NCBI RefSeq assembly: GCF_001610955.1
Contig: NZ_CP014335.1
Location: forward strand, 2,923,001 to 2,987,000
Reading direction: 5' to 3'
Length of the DNA stretch: 64,000 nt
Source of the DNA: Geobacillus thermoleovorans
Lineage (GTDB): Bacteria > Bacillota > Bacilli > Bacillales > Anoxybacillaceae
Numbering within the stretch: position 1 is the stretch's first letter; every line of letters begins with the position of its first letter. A model generated the notes under the pieces. The model was not told the DNA's origin. It did not search any database and worked only from the letters and a program-made list of their open reading frames with translations. Shown here piece by piece: positions 22,789 through 33,108 of this stretch. The position numbers were made by a program, and so were the translations under genes.

Positions 22789-23030
22789 CTGTTTTGCGCC
22801 CGCCGCAACCGTTTTCTCACCGCTTCTTTTTCAATCGCTCCCCAGCCGATTTCTTCGCCATCCAATTCCACAACCGGGATCATCAGCTGATATTTTTCCA
22901 GCAGTTCATCATCTTTGTAAATATCAATTTCTTCCAGCGTAAACGAATAGTCCGCCCGCAGCTCCGTCAAAACGGCTTTCGCTTTGTCGCAGAGCGGGCA
23001 ATTGGTTTTCGTATACAATCGGATATGCAT
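22785..23030 (-). CDS. Glutaredoxin family thiol-disulfide protein
   Basis: 81 residues with the redox motif CPLC at about 14-17 (YTKTNCPLCDKAKAVL) and the cis-Pro segment LMIPVVELDGEEIGWG, a compact thioredoxin fold of the YruB/glutaredoxin-like type. It lies between sigL and the glycolytic promoter, all on the minus strand. The partner is unknown; Firmicutes without glutathione use such proteins with bacillithiol or thioredoxin reductase. Confidence 0.85.
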   Translation of the reverse strand: MHIRLYTKTNCPLCDKAKAVLTELRADYSFTLEEIDIYKDDELLEKYQLMIPVVELDGEEIGWGAIEKEAVRKRLRRAQNS

Positions 23031-23080
23031 TCATTTCTTCCTCTCTTTCTACAGCAGTTGCCGTTTCGATTGGCCGCCCG

Positions 23081-24388
23081 TTACGGCAGGCCGATATATT
23101 GCCTCCGCTTTGCCGAAGACGGGATGCGCAGCTGCTCGCGGTATTTGGCGACTGTGCGGCGCGAAATGGCGATGCCGTGCCGATCGCGAAGCAAATCAGC
23201 AAGCTGTTGGTCAGACAGCGGCGCCCGCCGATCTTCCTCGGAAATAAGGGCCTCAATGATCGCTTTCACGCGGGCGGACGATGCCGCTTCATCCCCTGCG
23301 GCCGTCGCGGCGTTTGAAAAGAAACGGCGCAACTCCACGGTGCCAAACGGCGTTTGCACATATTTATGCCGGACCGCGCGGCTCACCGTCGATTCATGAA
23401 CGCCGAGCTCCTCGGCCACCTCGCGCATCGTCATCGGCTTGAGCGCCGAAATCCCAAACTCCAAACACGAGCGCTGGCGGTCGATGATGACGGCCGTCAA
23501 ATGGAGAAGCGTCTGTTTCCGTTGCTCCAAACTTTTCGCGAGCCATGTAAACTGCCGATATTTTTCTTTGATAAACTGTTCGGCATGCCGGTCGCCGGAT
23601 GCAGCGATGCGCCGCTCGTAATCCCGATTCCATCCGAGCTCCGGATGGATGTCATCATTATAGGCGGCCATCCAGTCCCCTTCCGCCCCGCGGACGACGA
23701 TGACATCCGGCACGACCAAAGGCGGTGTTTCGCTCGAATAGTGAATGCCTGGCCGCGGCTCGAGTGTGCGAATGAGCTCGAAGACGCGTTGCAGTTCGCC
23801 AAGGCTGACGCCAAGCTGCTTGGCCAGCGTTTTCCACGACTTTTCCGCAAAGGGGACAAAATGGTAGCGGACGATCATCTCCGCCAGCTCGTCACGCTCA
23901 GGAAGACGTTCAAGTTGCAGCAAGAGGCATTCCGCCAAATCGCGGGCGCCGACTCCCGGCGGGTCGAGCGACTGCACAAGGCGCAGCCCCCGTTCCATCT
24001 CTTGTTCCGATGCGGAAAACCGCGCCGCCAGCTCGGCAAGCGGTACGCGCAAATAGCCATCCTCATCGAGCGAGGCAATGAGATAACGGACGATGCGCTC
24101 TTCCCGATCGGCCAGCTTCAACGCAGGCAGCTGAGAAAGCAAATGGCCAACAAGCGTCTCTGCGCGGGCGCCAATGTTCTCGAGCCATTGCTTTTGGTCT
24201 CTTTCTGTCCGGCTTGGCCGTTGCCGCACCCGGGTGCGGCGAATTTCCAAAAACGGGTTTTCCAGCGACTGTTCATATAAAAACGCTTCCAAATCCACTG
24301 CGGAATATTGCAACAGTTCAATCGCCTGCACAAGTTCCTTTGTCAGCGACAACTGCAGCCGCTGCTCTTGCCATAACTCCGCCCTCAT
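23081..24388 (-). CDS. sigL: RNA polymerase sigma-54 factor (SigL/RpoN)
   Basis: 435 residues from ATG 24388 (GGGAGGCG upstream). Region I starts MRAELWQEQRLQLSLTKELVQAIELLQ; the core-binding region and HTH follow (MREVAEELGVHESTVSRAVRHKYVQTPFG). The RpoN box is VAKYREQLRIPSS, a variant of the usual ARRTVAKYRE motif (ISRRTVAKYREQL). In Bacillus SigL controls levanase, acetoin, arginine and branched-chain amino acid catabolism with enhancer-binding activators. It precedes the glutaredoxin and glycolytic genes, as in other Geobacillus-like genomes. Confidence 0.97.
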   Translation of the reverse strand: MRAELWQEQRLQLSLTKELVQAIELLQYSAVDLEAFLYEQSLENPFLEIRRTRVRQRPSRTERDQKQWLENIGARAETLVGHLLSQLPALKLADREERIVRYLIASLDEDGYLRVPLAELAARFSASEQEMERGLRLVQSLDPPGVGARDLAECLLLQLERLPERDELAEMIVRYHFVPFAEKSWKTLAKQLGVSLGELQRVFELIRTLEPRPGIHYSSETPPLVVPDVIVVRGAEGDWMAAYNDDIHPELGWNRDYERRIAASGDRHAEQFIKEKYRQFTWLAKSLEQRKQTLLHLTAVIIDRQRSCLEFGISALKPMTMREVAEELGVHESTVSRAVRHKYVQTPFGTVELRRFFSNAATAAGDEAASSARVKAIIEALISEEDRRAPLSDQQLADLLRDRHGIAISRRTVAKYREQLRIPSSAKRRQYIGLP

Positions 24389-24573
24389 CGTCACGCCTCC
24401 CTTTCTTTTATTGTACACAACGGGAGCGGGAGGGGGTAGGAGAAATTTTTGACGGCGGAAAGCGGCCTTGGCGACCGCCCGAACCGGCGCCTGTTCAGAC
24501 GAAAAAACCCAATGCCCCGCCCGAGCCCTTGATTTGGGAACCCTCTCGAGGAAAGCGGCGCGTCCGCTGCTGA

Positions 24574-24608
24574 TCTAAAAGAAAAACAGCCGCCTAGGCG
24601 GCTGTTTT
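24574..24608 (-). terminator. Strong hairpin terminator
   Basis: A perfect 12-bp stem AAAACAGCCGCC / GGCGGCTGTTTT with a two-base loop, with T-rich stretches on both strands; the minus side continues TTTTTCTTTT. It overlaps the end of a phage-like pseudogene. Confidence 0.75.
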
Positions 24609-24774
24609 GCCTCGGCAGGATTACAACCATATACCAAGTATATGTTTTTTAACCTAAGGGTCTTTATTCCTTCCCATTTCCTCCTCACCGCCCCGCGCAC
24701 TCGTTTATACGTATCGCGCCGGACCCCATGATCTCCATCCAGTCGCCCCAGGTCATTCCGTCCTTTTTCTTCAT
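24575..24774 (-). pseudogene. Frameshifted phage-type small protein
   Basis: The ATG at 24774 opens KKKDGMTWGDWMEIMGSG, then a one-base shift near 24716-24720 moves to a frame reading RDTYKRVRGAVRRKWEGIK, ending at TAG 24575-24577. The joined product resembles small DNA-associated proteins carried by Firmicute phages (MTWxDWMEIMG...YKRVRGAxR). I know the pattern only from memory. It marks former phage DNA next to tRNA-Arg. 24389-24574 contains nothing else. Confidence 0.5.
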
Positions 24775-24907
24775 GTGGTTTAGCTTTTGTTATCGTTCAA
24801 TACCTCGTGCAACTTCTACACGTGTATCACCTCACCTACAGCGCCGCCCAATCGGGTGACGCAACGGAAGGAGGATTCGGTTTGCACCTTTCACTTATTA
24901 GTGGCAT

Positions 24908-25102
24908 TTACACGACAAAAAACAAAAAACTGTAGTCTGGATGAAGAAAGAGCGCTTCCAGATACTCCGTGGCGCCATACGCTTTGTCTGCGGACAAAGT
25001 CCGAATTGTGATCGACGGTTGGCGAAACCGAATCGAAGCCAGCTGCTCCAAACTCGTTTCCTGTTCCGCCATATTGTCACTACTCTGCAAACGTACTCGC
25101 AT
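24908..25102 (-). pseudogene. Transposase fragment (IS1182/IS4-like DDE core piece)
   Basis: A stopless frame reads RQPSITIRTLSADKAYGATEYLEALF, like the second catalytic-Asp region of DDE transposases (xxADKGYDSEEN). No start, no terminal repeats and no remaining flanks of a full element are visible. It is part of the decayed block 24.6-25.2 kb. The stretch 24775-24907 shows nothing I can name. Confidence 0.45.
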
Positions 25103-25177
25103 ATTTTAGATGAGATGGAACAAAAAGAATCCCGGCAGGTCGACCTCGCGATGGAGGAGCTCTACCATGCAAAATAG
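25064..25177 (+). pseudogene. 3' remnant of a tyrosine-recombinase (phage integrase) gene
   Basis: The frame ending at TAG 25175-25177 reads RHIVTTLQTYSHILDEMEQ, then VDLAMEELYHAK. TLxTYSHxLDEM is the catalytic-Tyr region and closing helix of phage integrases. Only this C-terminal tail remains; upstream sequence belongs to another fragment. It points towards the 3' end of tRNA-Arg, the usual position of int next to its attachment site. Confidence 0.65.
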
Positions 25178-25182
25178 TCGTG

Positions 25183-25313
25183 CAAAATTCGTACAAAATT
25201 TTTTCGGATTCTATCGTTTTTTTCGGGATTCCCAAAAAATGAAAAACGACCGCAAACGCGGTCGTATCAAGGGATTTGGGAATCTCAATCCGAACTTGTC
25301 GGATCGTTGGAAC
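25183..25313. repeat. Integration scar copy 2, downstream of tRNA-Arg
   Basis: Near-copy of 8717-8846: GTGCAAAAT and GTACAAAAT doubled motif, TTTTTTCGGATTCTATCG, GGGATTCCC, AAAAATGAAAAACGACCGC, the same hairpin and ATCAAGGG. It lies between the integrase remnant and the tRNA 3' end. Confidence 0.65.
25232..25264 (-). terminator. Terminator downstream of tRNA-Arg
   Basis: CGACCGC, loop GTTT, GCGGTCG on the minus strand, then TTTTTCATTTTTTGGG; identical stem to the one after tmRNA. Confidence 0.7.
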
Positions 25314-25384
25314 GCCCTCGGCAGGATTCGAACCCACGCTAAGAGAACCGGAATCTCTCGTGCTATCCACTACACTACGAGGGC
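25313..25384 (-). tRNA. tRNA-Arg (anticodon CCG)
   Basis: Acceptor stem GCCCTCG/CGAGGGC, D-stem GTGT/GCAC, anticodon stem AGAGA/TCTCT with loop TTCCGGT (anticodon CCG), T-arm GTGGG-TTCGAAT-CCTGC, discriminator G. CCA is not encoded. It reads CGG codons, common in this GC-rich genome. Confidence 0.95.
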
Positions 25385-25621
25385 ATGGAAGTTCATGATT
25401 TCTCTATTTCGTTCCGTCGCATGTTCTATTATAGCAGGATCGTGCAAAAATGCAAGGGGAAAATGCAATAAAAAAACAGGAAAAATTAGGCCTTTGTTCC
25501 TTCCACATCAATGTCACCGCCACAGGCAACTGGTTAAAAAAATAAAAAAGCGGTTATGATGAAAAGAGGGATGTTCCCGCTAGCCGCGAATATGTTATAA
25601 AGAATGGGGAAGGTCGTTTTG

Positions 25622-25651
25622 TTTGACCTTCATTGACCATTCGTGTATGAT
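25622..25651 (+). promoter_or_regulatory. clpP promoter with CtsR operator
   Basis: TTGACC at 25623, 17-bp spacer, TATGAT at 25646. Overlapping the -35, the minus strand carries GGTCAAT-GAA-GGTCAAA, one mismatch from the CtsR tandem heptad RGTCAAA-NAN-RGTCAAA. This predicts class III heat-shock control. Confidence 0.8.
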
Positions 25652-25698
25652 TAAGGCGTACATATTGATCCATTAGGATGGAAAAGGAGGCGTTTTTG

Positions 25699-26289
25699 AT
25701 GTATTTGATTCCGACTGTCATCGAACAGACGAACCGTGGGGAGCGGGCGTACGACATTTATTCGCGCTTATTGAAAGACCGAATCGTGTTCCTTGGCAGC
25801 CCGATCGACGACCAAGTGGCCAACTCGATCGTGTCGCAGCTGTTGTTTTTGGCGGCGGAAGACCCGGACAAAGATATTTCCTTGTACATCAACAGCCCGG
25901 GCGGCTCGATCACAGCTGGCCTGGCGATTTACGACACGATGCAGTTCATCAAACCGGACGTATCGACAATTTGCATCGGCATGGCCGCTTCCATGGGGGC
26001 GTTTTTGCTTGCCGCCGGTGCGAAAGGGAAACGGTTCGCCTTGCCAAACAGTGAAATCATGATCCACCAACCGCTCGGCGGCGCCCAAGGGCAAGCGACG
26101 GAAATCGAAATCGCAGCGAAGCGCATTTTGTTCTTGCGCGACAAATTGAACCGCATTTTATCGGAAAACACCGGCCAGCCGATCGAAGTGATCGAGCGCG
26201 ATACGGACCGCGACAACTTTATGACCGCGCAAAAAGCGATGGAATACGGCATCATTGACCGCGTGCTGACGCGCGCTGATGAAAAATAA
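25699..26289 (+). CDS. clpP: ATP-dependent Clp protease proteolytic subunit
   Basis: 196 residues from ATG 25699 (AAGGAGG 8 bases upstream), [21 protein letters not shown]. The catalytic Ser is in [14 protein letters not shown] (about 98), His in [12 protein letters not shown] (about 123) and Asp in [10 protein letters not shown] (about 172). It forms the tetradecameric chamber fed by ClpX, ClpC or ClpE and would degrade SsrA-tagged proteins. A CtsR box lies in its promoter and a terminator follows. Confidence 0.99.
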   Translation: MYLIPTVIEQTNRGERAYDIYSRLLKDRIVFLGSPIDDQVANSIVSQLLFLAAEDPDKDISLYINSPGGSITAGLAIYDTMQFIKPDVSTICIGMAASMGAFLLAAGAKGKRFALPNSEIMIHQPLGGAQGQATEIEIAAKRILFLRDKLNRILSENTGQPIEVIERDTDRDNFMTAQKAMEYGIIDRVLTRADEK

Positions 26290-26344
26290 GGCATGCACAC
26301 GTTGGCAGAACCGCTATAGAGCTGCGCCTGCACCGACATTGACG

Positions 26345-26383
26345 AAAAAAGGCTGCTTCCGACAAAAACGGAGCAGCCTTTTC
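26345..26383 (+). terminator. Terminator after clpP (possibly bidirectional)
   Basis: AAGGCTGCT-TCCG, loop, CGGA-GCAGCCTTTT. It also lies downstream of crh on the other strand. Confidence 0.8.
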
Positions 26384-26415
26384 CATTCCTTTCCCCGCCA
26401 GCCCCACACGCTGCT

Positions 26416-26673
26416 TTACTTTTCCTTTTGCACATAGGCGGCGAGCTTTTCGATCGCTTCTTGCTCATCCGGACCGTCGGCAATGAGCGTGATCACCGCT
26501 CCATGGCCGATGGCGAGGCTCATCAAGCCCATAATGCTTTTCGCGTTGACCCGTTTTCCGTCTTTTTCCAAAAACACATCAGCGGAAAAACGGTTCGCTT
26601 CTTGGACAAACAACGCCGCCGGGCGCGCCTGCAGCCCGGTTTTTAATTTCACTTCCACTTGTTTTTCCACCAT
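26416..26673 (-). CDS. crh: HPr-like protein Crh
   Basis: 85 residues, HPr fold. The phosphocarrier His-15 of HPr is replaced by Gln (TGLQARPAALFV), so it cannot act in the PTS, while the regulatory serine is kept (NAKSIMGLMSL, Ser about 46). HPrK/P phosphorylates that serine, and P-Ser-Crh is a co-repressor for CcpA; Crh also binds methylglyoxal synthase in B. subtilis. It is the last gene of the trxB-yvcI-rapZ-yvcK-whiA-crh cluster; hprK itself is at 43.9-44.8 kb. Confidence 0.96.
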   Translation of the reverse strand: MVEKQVEVKLKTGLQARPAALFVQEANRFSADVFLEKDGKRVNAKSIMGLMSLAIGHGAVITLIADGPDEQEAIEKLAAYVQKEK

Positions 26674-26687
26674 TCTCCATCTCCCCT

Positions 26688-27650
26688 TTACAGCGATTTA
26701 TGGAAATCGACCGGCTTTCCAGCCCGCAGCCGCTCCGCGATCTCATCAATTTTGCGCAGCCGGTGGTTGATGCCGGATTTGCTGATTTTTCCACCGGCAA
26801 CCATCTCCCCGAGCTCTTTCAGCGTCACGTCTTGATGCTCGATGCGAAGTTTCGCGATTTCCCGCAGCTTGGCCGGCAGTGAATCAAGGCCGATCGTCTC
26901 GTCGATGTAGCGGATGTTCTCCACCTGGCGAAGCGCAGCGCCGATCGTTTTGTTCAAATTGGCGGTTTCGCAATTGACAAGCCGGTTGACCGAGTTGCGC
27001 ATATCGCGGACGATGCGAATGTCCTCAAAGCGGAGCAGCGCTTGATGGGCGCCGATGATGTTCAAAAACTCGGCGATTTTTTCCGCCTCTTTTAAATACG
27101 TAATAAACCCCTTTTTCCGTTCCAACGTTTTCGCATTTAAAAAAAAGTGGCTGTTCATCAATTCGCATAACGCCCGGTTATGCTCCTCATACAGCGAAAA
27201 AATCTCCAAATGGTAGGACGACGTCTCCGGGTTGTTGACCGAACCGCCGGCCAAAAACGCGCCGCGCAAATACGAGCGCTTGCAGCATTTTTTCTTGACG
27301 AGCTCCGGGGAAATGTCATGGATGAGCGAAAAGTCGCCGTTGACAATGTGAAGTTCACGAAGCAAAGAAGCCGCACCGTCGGTCACGCGGACGATGTAGA
27401 CGTTGTTTTTTTTCAAGCGCATTTTCTTGCGGACAAACAGCTCGACGGCGACATCGTAGCCCTTTTTCAATAACGTATAAATGCGCCGAGCGATCGCCGC
27501 ATTTTCCGTCTGGACATCGATGGCCATTCGCCCGCCGGAAAACGACAGTGAACCGTTCATGCGCAAAAGCGCCGACAGCTCCGCGCGCAAGCAGCAAGGC
27601 TTCACCTCTAAATGGGTCAATTCCTTTTTCGTTTCCGATGCAAAAGACAC
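26688..27650 (-). CDS. whiA: WhiA, DNA-binding cell-division regulator
   Basis: 320 residues from GTG 27650 (GGAGGTGG upstream). The N-terminal LAGLIDADG-like domain is recognisable ([45 protein letters not shown]), followed by a C-terminal HTH ([29 protein letters not shown]). Homing-endonuclease activity is lost in the family. In Bacillus it influences chromosome segregation, division and fatty-acid composition. The gene lies 14 bp upstream of crh. Confidence 0.97.
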
Positions 27651-27770
27651 GATCGCTCCACCTCCATTCGTTCCCCGCATCCGGCCGGTTGGAGGTGCCT
27701 GACTTTCGGCGCGGCCATCGGGAGCATCACCGCCCATAATGGCGCTTTGCGGCCTACTCGGGTCCCGCCT

Positions 27771-28724
27771 TTAACGGTGAGGGAGAAGCCCGAGAAGAAG
27801 GGCGGCGACTTTCGCCGTATTATGGCGAATGACCCCATCCTCGTACGTGACAATATCGTCGCGGATGACTTGCAACGAAAGCCCGCTGCTGTCGTCACGC
27901 ACCGGCTCGGCCCGCTCCGCCTCGTAGCGGCGGCGGATCGCTTCCGGGATCGCTCCGCTGTTGATGATCACCGCGTCCAAAAACGGGCCGCCAAGATGAG
28001 CATGAAGCGCCTCCACATGGTCGCTCACCGTATAGTGCGGCGTCTCGCCGGCCTGAGTCATAATGTTGCATATATATACTTTTTTCGCCTTCGCCTTGCA
28101 TACTTCCTGCCCGATTTTCGGCACGAGCAAATTCGGCAAGATGCTTGTGTATAGGCTGCCCGGCCCGATGACAATCAAATCGGCGCGGCGGATGGCATCA
28201 ACCGTCTCCGGCAGCGGCTCAATGTCTTCCGGCGTTAAAAACACCCTCTTAATTTTTTTTCCCGCACTCGGGATTTTTGACTCGCCAGAGATGATGGAAC
28301 CGTCTTCCATCTCCGCGTGCAAAACGACGCTTTTGTTCGCCGCCGGCAGCACCTGGCCGCGCACGTTCAACACTTTGCTCATCTCACGGATCGCTTTCAC
28401 AAAGTCGCCGGTGATCGATGTGAGCGCCGCCAAAATCAAATTGCCGAGCGAATGGCCGGATAAGCCGTTGCCGTTTTGAAAACGGTGCTGGAACAGCTCG
28501 ACAATGAGCGGTTCGACGTCAGACAGCGCGGCCAATACGTTGCGGACATCCCCGGGCGGCGGAATGTGCAGCTCATCGCGCAGCCGCCCGGAACTCCCTC
28601 CATCATCGGCGACCGTGACAATGGCGGTCAAATCCAATTCATGCTGCTTCAGCCCCCTCAGCAGGACGGGAAGCCCGGTGCCGCCGCCGATGACGACCAG
28701 TTTCGCTGCTCGTTCGTTTCTCAT
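27771..28724 (-). CDS. yvcK: YvcK/MgfK gluconeogenesis factor (UDP-sugar-binding)
   Basis: 317 residues. The nucleotide-binding start [41 protein letters not shown] and the late [15 protein letters not shown] are typical of the CofD/YvcK group. B. subtilis YvcK binds UDP-GlcNAc and is required on gluconeogenic carbon sources and for PBP1 placement. Its ATG overlaps the rapZ stop, so the two are coupled. A 120-bp gap separates it from whiA. Confidence 0.96.
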   Translation of the reverse strand: MRNERAAKLVVIGGGTGLPVLLRGLKQHELDLTAIVTVADDGGSSGRLRDELHIPPPGDVRNVLAALSDVEPLIVELFQHRFQNGNGLSGHSLGNLILAALTSITGDFVKAIREMSKVLNVRGQVLPAANKSVVLHAEMEDGSIISGESKIPSAGKKIKRVFLTPEDIEPLPETVDAIRRADLIVIGPGSLYTSILPNLLVPKIGQEVCKAKAKKVYICNIMTQAGETPHYTVSDHVEALHAHLGGPFLDAVIINSGAIPEAIRRRYEAERAEPVRDDSSGLSLQVIRDDIVTYEDGVIRHNTAKVAALLLGLLPHR

Positions 28725-29617
28725 CGGTGTATGTCCTTTCTCCTCTCCATGTCCCGGTGCGAGACAACCGTTTTATAATCATCTGAAAAATGGCGGGCGA
28801 TATATTCTGCGAGCGCCACCGAACGGTGCTGCCCGCCCGTGCAGCCGATGGCGATCACCAGCTGGCTTTTTCCTTCGCGCTGGTAATACGGCAGCATAAA
28901 CGACAACAAGTCAATGAGCTTTTCCAAAAACTTTTGCGTTTCCCCCCACTTGAGCACGTAGGACGATACGTCGTCATCCAACCCGGTTTTCGGACGCATA
29001 TGTTCAATGTAATGCGGGTTCGGCAAAAAGCGGACGTCAAACACCAAATCTGCATCAATTGGAATGCCGTACTTAAACCCAAACGACATGACGTTGATGG
29101 TAAACCCGGATTGAGCGTGCGATGAGAACTGGCGGATGATTTTCTCCCGCAGCTCGCGCGGCTTGAGCCCCGTCGTATCGTAAATGATCTGCGCCCGCCC
29201 TTTCAGTTCTTCGAGCAGCTTCCGCTCCAAACGGATTCCTTCAAGCGGGGGCTCGTTCGGCGCAAGCGGATGCGTCCGCCGCGTTTCTTTGTAGCGGGCC
29301 ACCAACGTCGAATCTTGGGCGTCCAAGAACAACACCTGTGGGATGACCCACGCTTGCTCAGCCAGCTCATCGAGCGCGGCGAACAAATGATCGAAAAAGT
29401 CGCGGCTGCGCAAATCCATGACAAGGGCGACTTTGTTCATTTTATTCCCGGATTCTTTGACGAGCTCCAAAAATTTCGGCAGTAGCGTCGGCGGCAAGTT
29501 GTCAATACAAAAAAAGCCGAGGTCTTCGAAGCTTTGAATCGCCACCGTCTTTCCCGCGCCGGACATACCGGTGATGATGACGAGCTGAATCGGCTGCAGC
29601 GCCCCGTTTTGTCCCAT
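28721..29617 (-). CDS. rapZ: RapZ/YvcJ nucleotide-binding protein
   Basis: 298 residues. N-terminal P-loop [27 protein letters not shown], followed by the Walker-B-like [21 protein letters not shown] and the C-terminal domain ending [23 protein letters not shown]. It hydrolyses GTP/ATP in vitro; the E. coli orthologue is an RNA adaptor controlling GlmS, and the Bacillus one affects competence. Overlaps yvcK by 4 bases. Confidence 0.96.
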   Translation of the reverse strand: MGQNGALQPIQLVIITGMSGAGKTVAIQSFEDLGFFCIDNLPPTLLPKFLELVKESGNKMNKVALVMDLRSRDFFDHLFAALDELAEQAWVIPQVLFLDAQDSTLVARYKETRRTHPLAPNEPPLEGIRLERKLLEELKGRAQIIYDTTGLKPRELREKIIRQFSSHAQSGFTINVMSFGFKYGIPIDADLVFDVRFLPNPHYIEHMRPKTGLDDDVSSYVLKWGETQKFLEKLIDLLSFMLPYYQREGKSQLVIAIGCTGGQHRSVALAEYIARHFSDDYKTVVSHRDMERRKDIHR

Positions 29618-29635
29618 CTCCGCCCCTCCTCTCCA

Positions 29636-30112
29636 TCAGCTCGGATCGAGCCGATATGAAAGCAGCTCGAATTCCTCTGTATAGACAAACACCCCGTACA
29701 TGACCCCTTTGCCTTTCAAGGCGTAATCCAAAATATGATAGTCTCCAGGGGCCATCGGCAGCGTCGAAAGCGTCTCCACCTGATGCCAAGCAAGCGTCCC
29801 TTCTTCGGAAGACGGCACGTTTTCACCAATGAAGTCGTCGGCGAAAAACGTAAACATCATCCACTCCGACACCGTTTCATTCCCATTTTTCATCACGATC
29901 GTAAAGACGCCTTTCAGCTCTGGATTTTTCAAATAAATGCCCGTCTCTTCCCGGTATTCACGAATGCATGCTTCACGCACCGTCTCGCCGGGCTCCATTT
30001 TCCCGCCCGGAGCGACCCACCAGCCGCGCCTCGGCTTTTGCAAAAGCAGCACTTGGCCATCTTTATATAATACGCAGTTTGTCACCCGTTGCAATTCGTT
30101 CACCCCAACCAT
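29636..30112 (-). CDS. yvcI: NUDIX hydrolase (YvcI, 8-oxo-dGTP diphosphatase-like)
   Basis: About 158 residues. A complete Nudix box is present (GGKMEPGETVREACIREYREETGI). Start is uncertain: ATG at 30118 or 30112, a GTG, or the TTG giving MQRVTNCVLY, which matches the B. subtilis start. The family cleaves nucleoside diphosphates linked to other groups; the substrate is not certain. It lies 18 bp upstream of rapZ. Confidence 0.9.
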   Translation of the reverse strand: MVGVNELQRVTNCVLYKDGQVLLLQKPRRGWWVAPGGKMEPGETVREACIREYREETGIYLKNPELKGVFTIVMKNGNETVSEWMMFTFFADDFIGENVPSSEEGTLAWHQVETLSTLPMAPGDYHILDYALKGKGVMYGVFVYTEEFELLSYRLDPS

Positions 30113-30296
30113 CCGCAAACACGCACATAATCATCTTTATTTTACCATAAATAGTTAGGCCGCTCCACCTTCAAACCGCTGGAAACCGTCCGCTTCCCGT
30201 CTGCAAAAACCTCGGGGGCCCAACATTCCGCTTCCAGCCGAAAGACGCCATCCCCCGCCGTTTCGAGCGGGGCGGCAGGATGCAAGCGCGCAGGCA

Positions 30297-30330
30297 AAGA
30301 AAAAAGAGACGCGGACAAACGCCCGCGCCG
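30297..30330 (-). terminator. Candidate terminator between trxB and yvcI
   Basis: Minus strand CGCGG-GC-GTTT-GT-CCGCG followed by TCTTTTTTCTTT, about 120 bp after the trxB stop. Apart from this, 30119-30451 shows no gene. Confidence 0.5.
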
Positions 30331-30451
30331 AATCAAGGATCTATATAAAAGGGGGTCAATTACTTACTTATAGCATACGACAAATGTGTTGCGCCCGTGT
30401 TACATCTGGGTTAAATAACCATTACGATTTGATTGCGATTTGGTTACCGGA

Positions 30452-31432
<981 letters not shown>

Positions 31433-31483
31433 TCATTCCATTTTCATCGTATAGAAGTCGATTCGCCCTGTCTATTGATTTGC

Positions 31484-32956
31484 TCATGTATAGAGCCGGC
31501 GCGCTTTTTGCACGTATTTTTGCACCGTCGACGCCGACACGCCGTATTTGGCCGCCATCTCTCTTTGCGTCACACGCTCTCCTTGCTGTCGGCGCCACAT
31601 GTATTCGATCGCCGCCGCCCACGCGGCTCCGTTCGCAAATGGCTCGCGATCAGCCGACGGATGGACGGCCATCGCGAAGGCGAAGCGGCAGAGCGCTTCC
31701 TTTTCCTCATTATGCGCCGAAAGCGCATCGACCATGCGGCCGATGTTCGCCACCCAAGCGGACGGGCCGTCGGTTAAGCCGAACAAAAAGCAGTCGATAA
31801 ACGGGCGCAGACGGGGATCGGACGGCAAGAGGCGGCATACCGCAAGCGACATCGATGGCTCTTTCGCCTGCGGCGAGCGGCTGAACAAGTACAATCCGTA
31901 CAGACGGTCGGCCAGCTCGTCGCCCTCCAGCCAAGCCATCAAGCGGATAAGCGCCTCATCCACCGGCGCTGAAACGGCCCACGGCTCCTCACCCCGTTTT
32001 TCGGGATGGAGGGTGGCAAGCACCTCCCACATTTGCCGAGCGAGCGGCTCATGGCCAGTATAGTAGGCAGCGCAAGCGAGCCAATAATAAAATGGCCCAT
32101 CACCGCCAAAGCCTTGTTTATACAAACGGTGCAGCCAACGGAACGCCAAATCGAACCGCCCAACAAGCGCGAATGTCGCCCCGAGCTTGTATTGATGCTC
32201 GCGAAAAAACGGATACAAACCGGCCAGCGTCTCGCAAAGCGCGGCCGCCTGTTCTTCCTCACGCAAGTAATAGGCGAAGACAAGCGCGTTGCAAAGCGCA
32301 TGCAAATTGCCGGGATCGCGTTTGAGCACTTCACGCACTTTCTGTTTCGCTTTGTCGACATCGCCGCTGTAAAAATAAGCAAGCGCCAAATTGTTATGCG
32401 CCGACCAAACGTCCGGATAGCGCACGACGAGCGCTTCAAGCGCTTCAATCGCTTCCGCAAACCGCTCCTCCTCAAGCAAACGGCGGGCCCGATCCTCCAG
32501 CACCATCAGCTGCTCCTCTTCTTCCGTCCATTCCGAGCCATCGAGCCGAAGCAGCTCAAGCAAGTCAGCAGCATCGTCGGCAAACTCTCCGGCCGGCTCA
32601 TGCGCCAAATAACGTTCCGCGTATTGCCTTGCTTCACGAAACAAGCCGAGGCAGGCGAAATTGTTCGCCAAAAAATACAAACAGTCGTACATCGTTTCGT
32701 CCAAATCATGGATAATTTTGAACAGCCATTGATTGGAAAATTGATATTCACCAAGCTCCGACAGCACAAGGGCAAGCTGCAAGGCGAATGAGGCGTCGCG
32801 CTCATCCAAACGGACGGCGCGCTCAAAATATTTCCTCGCCTTTTCCAAATCGCCTCGGTCGTATGCTTTCATTCCTTTTTTAAAAAAGTAATCTCCGCTT
32901 TGGATGAACGGTACAATCGTCGCTTTTCGTGATGATCGCTTCAGTTGTTTTCCCAT
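31484..32956 (-). CDS. Tetratricopeptide-repeat protein with C-terminal HTH
   Basis: 490 residues from ATG 32956 (CGGAGGACAGA upstream). Several TPR units are visible (GDYFFKKGMKAYDRGDLEKARKYF; WSAHNNLALAYFYSGDVDKA). The last 45 residues look like an HTH: GERVTQREMAAKYGVSASTVQKYVQKARRLY. It corresponds in position to YvcD of B. subtilis, between hisI and trxB. TPR plus HTH suggests a scaffold that could also touch DNA, but no function is known to me. Confidence 0.85.
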   Translation of the reverse strand: MGKQLKRSSRKATIVPFIQSGDYFFKKGMKAYDRGDLEKARKYFERAVRLDERDASFALQLALVLSELGEYQFSNQWLFKIIHDLDETMYDCLYFLANNFACLGLFREARQYAERYLAHEPAGEFADDAADLLELLRLDGSEWTEEEEQLMVLEDRARRLLEEERFAEAIEALEALVVRYPDVWSAHNNLALAYFYSGDVDKAKQKVREVLKRDPGNLHALCNALVFAYYLREEEQAAALCETLAGLYPFFREHQYKLGATFALVGRFDLAFRWLHRLYKQGFGGDGPFYYWLACAAYYTGHEPLARQMWEVLATLHPEKRGEEPWAVSAPVDEALIRLMAWLEGDELADRLYGLYLFSRSPQAKEPSMSLAVCRLLPSDPRLRPFIDCFLFGLTDGPSAWVANIGRMVDALSAHNEEKEALCRFAFAMAVHPSADREPFANGAAWAAAIEYMWRRQQGERVTQREMAAKYGVSASTVQKYVQKARRLYT

Positions 32957-33052
32957 TCTGTCCTCCGTCGTCCGTAAAATTCGTCGAACAACAGTATACC
33001 ATATCGGCGGCGAAAACAAGCAAGAAACTTTAGGAATGCGGTTTTTCCGTGC

Positions 33053-33092
33053 AAAAAAGGAACGCCGGCGCGATGGCAGACGTTCCTTTTTC
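33053..33092 (-). terminator. Terminator of the histidine operon
   Basis: Minus strand AAAAAGGAACG, loop, CGTTCCTTTTTTGC, right after the hisI stop. Confidence 0.85.
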
Positions 33093-33108
33093 TCACCTAA
33101 CCATCTTG

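Noticed and set aside
25313..25384. Reading the tRNA as tRNA-Gly (UCC)
   Set aside because: Shifting the anticodon stem by one base gives only a G-T closing pair; the AGAGA/TCTCT stem is fully paired and gives anticodon CCG (Arg).
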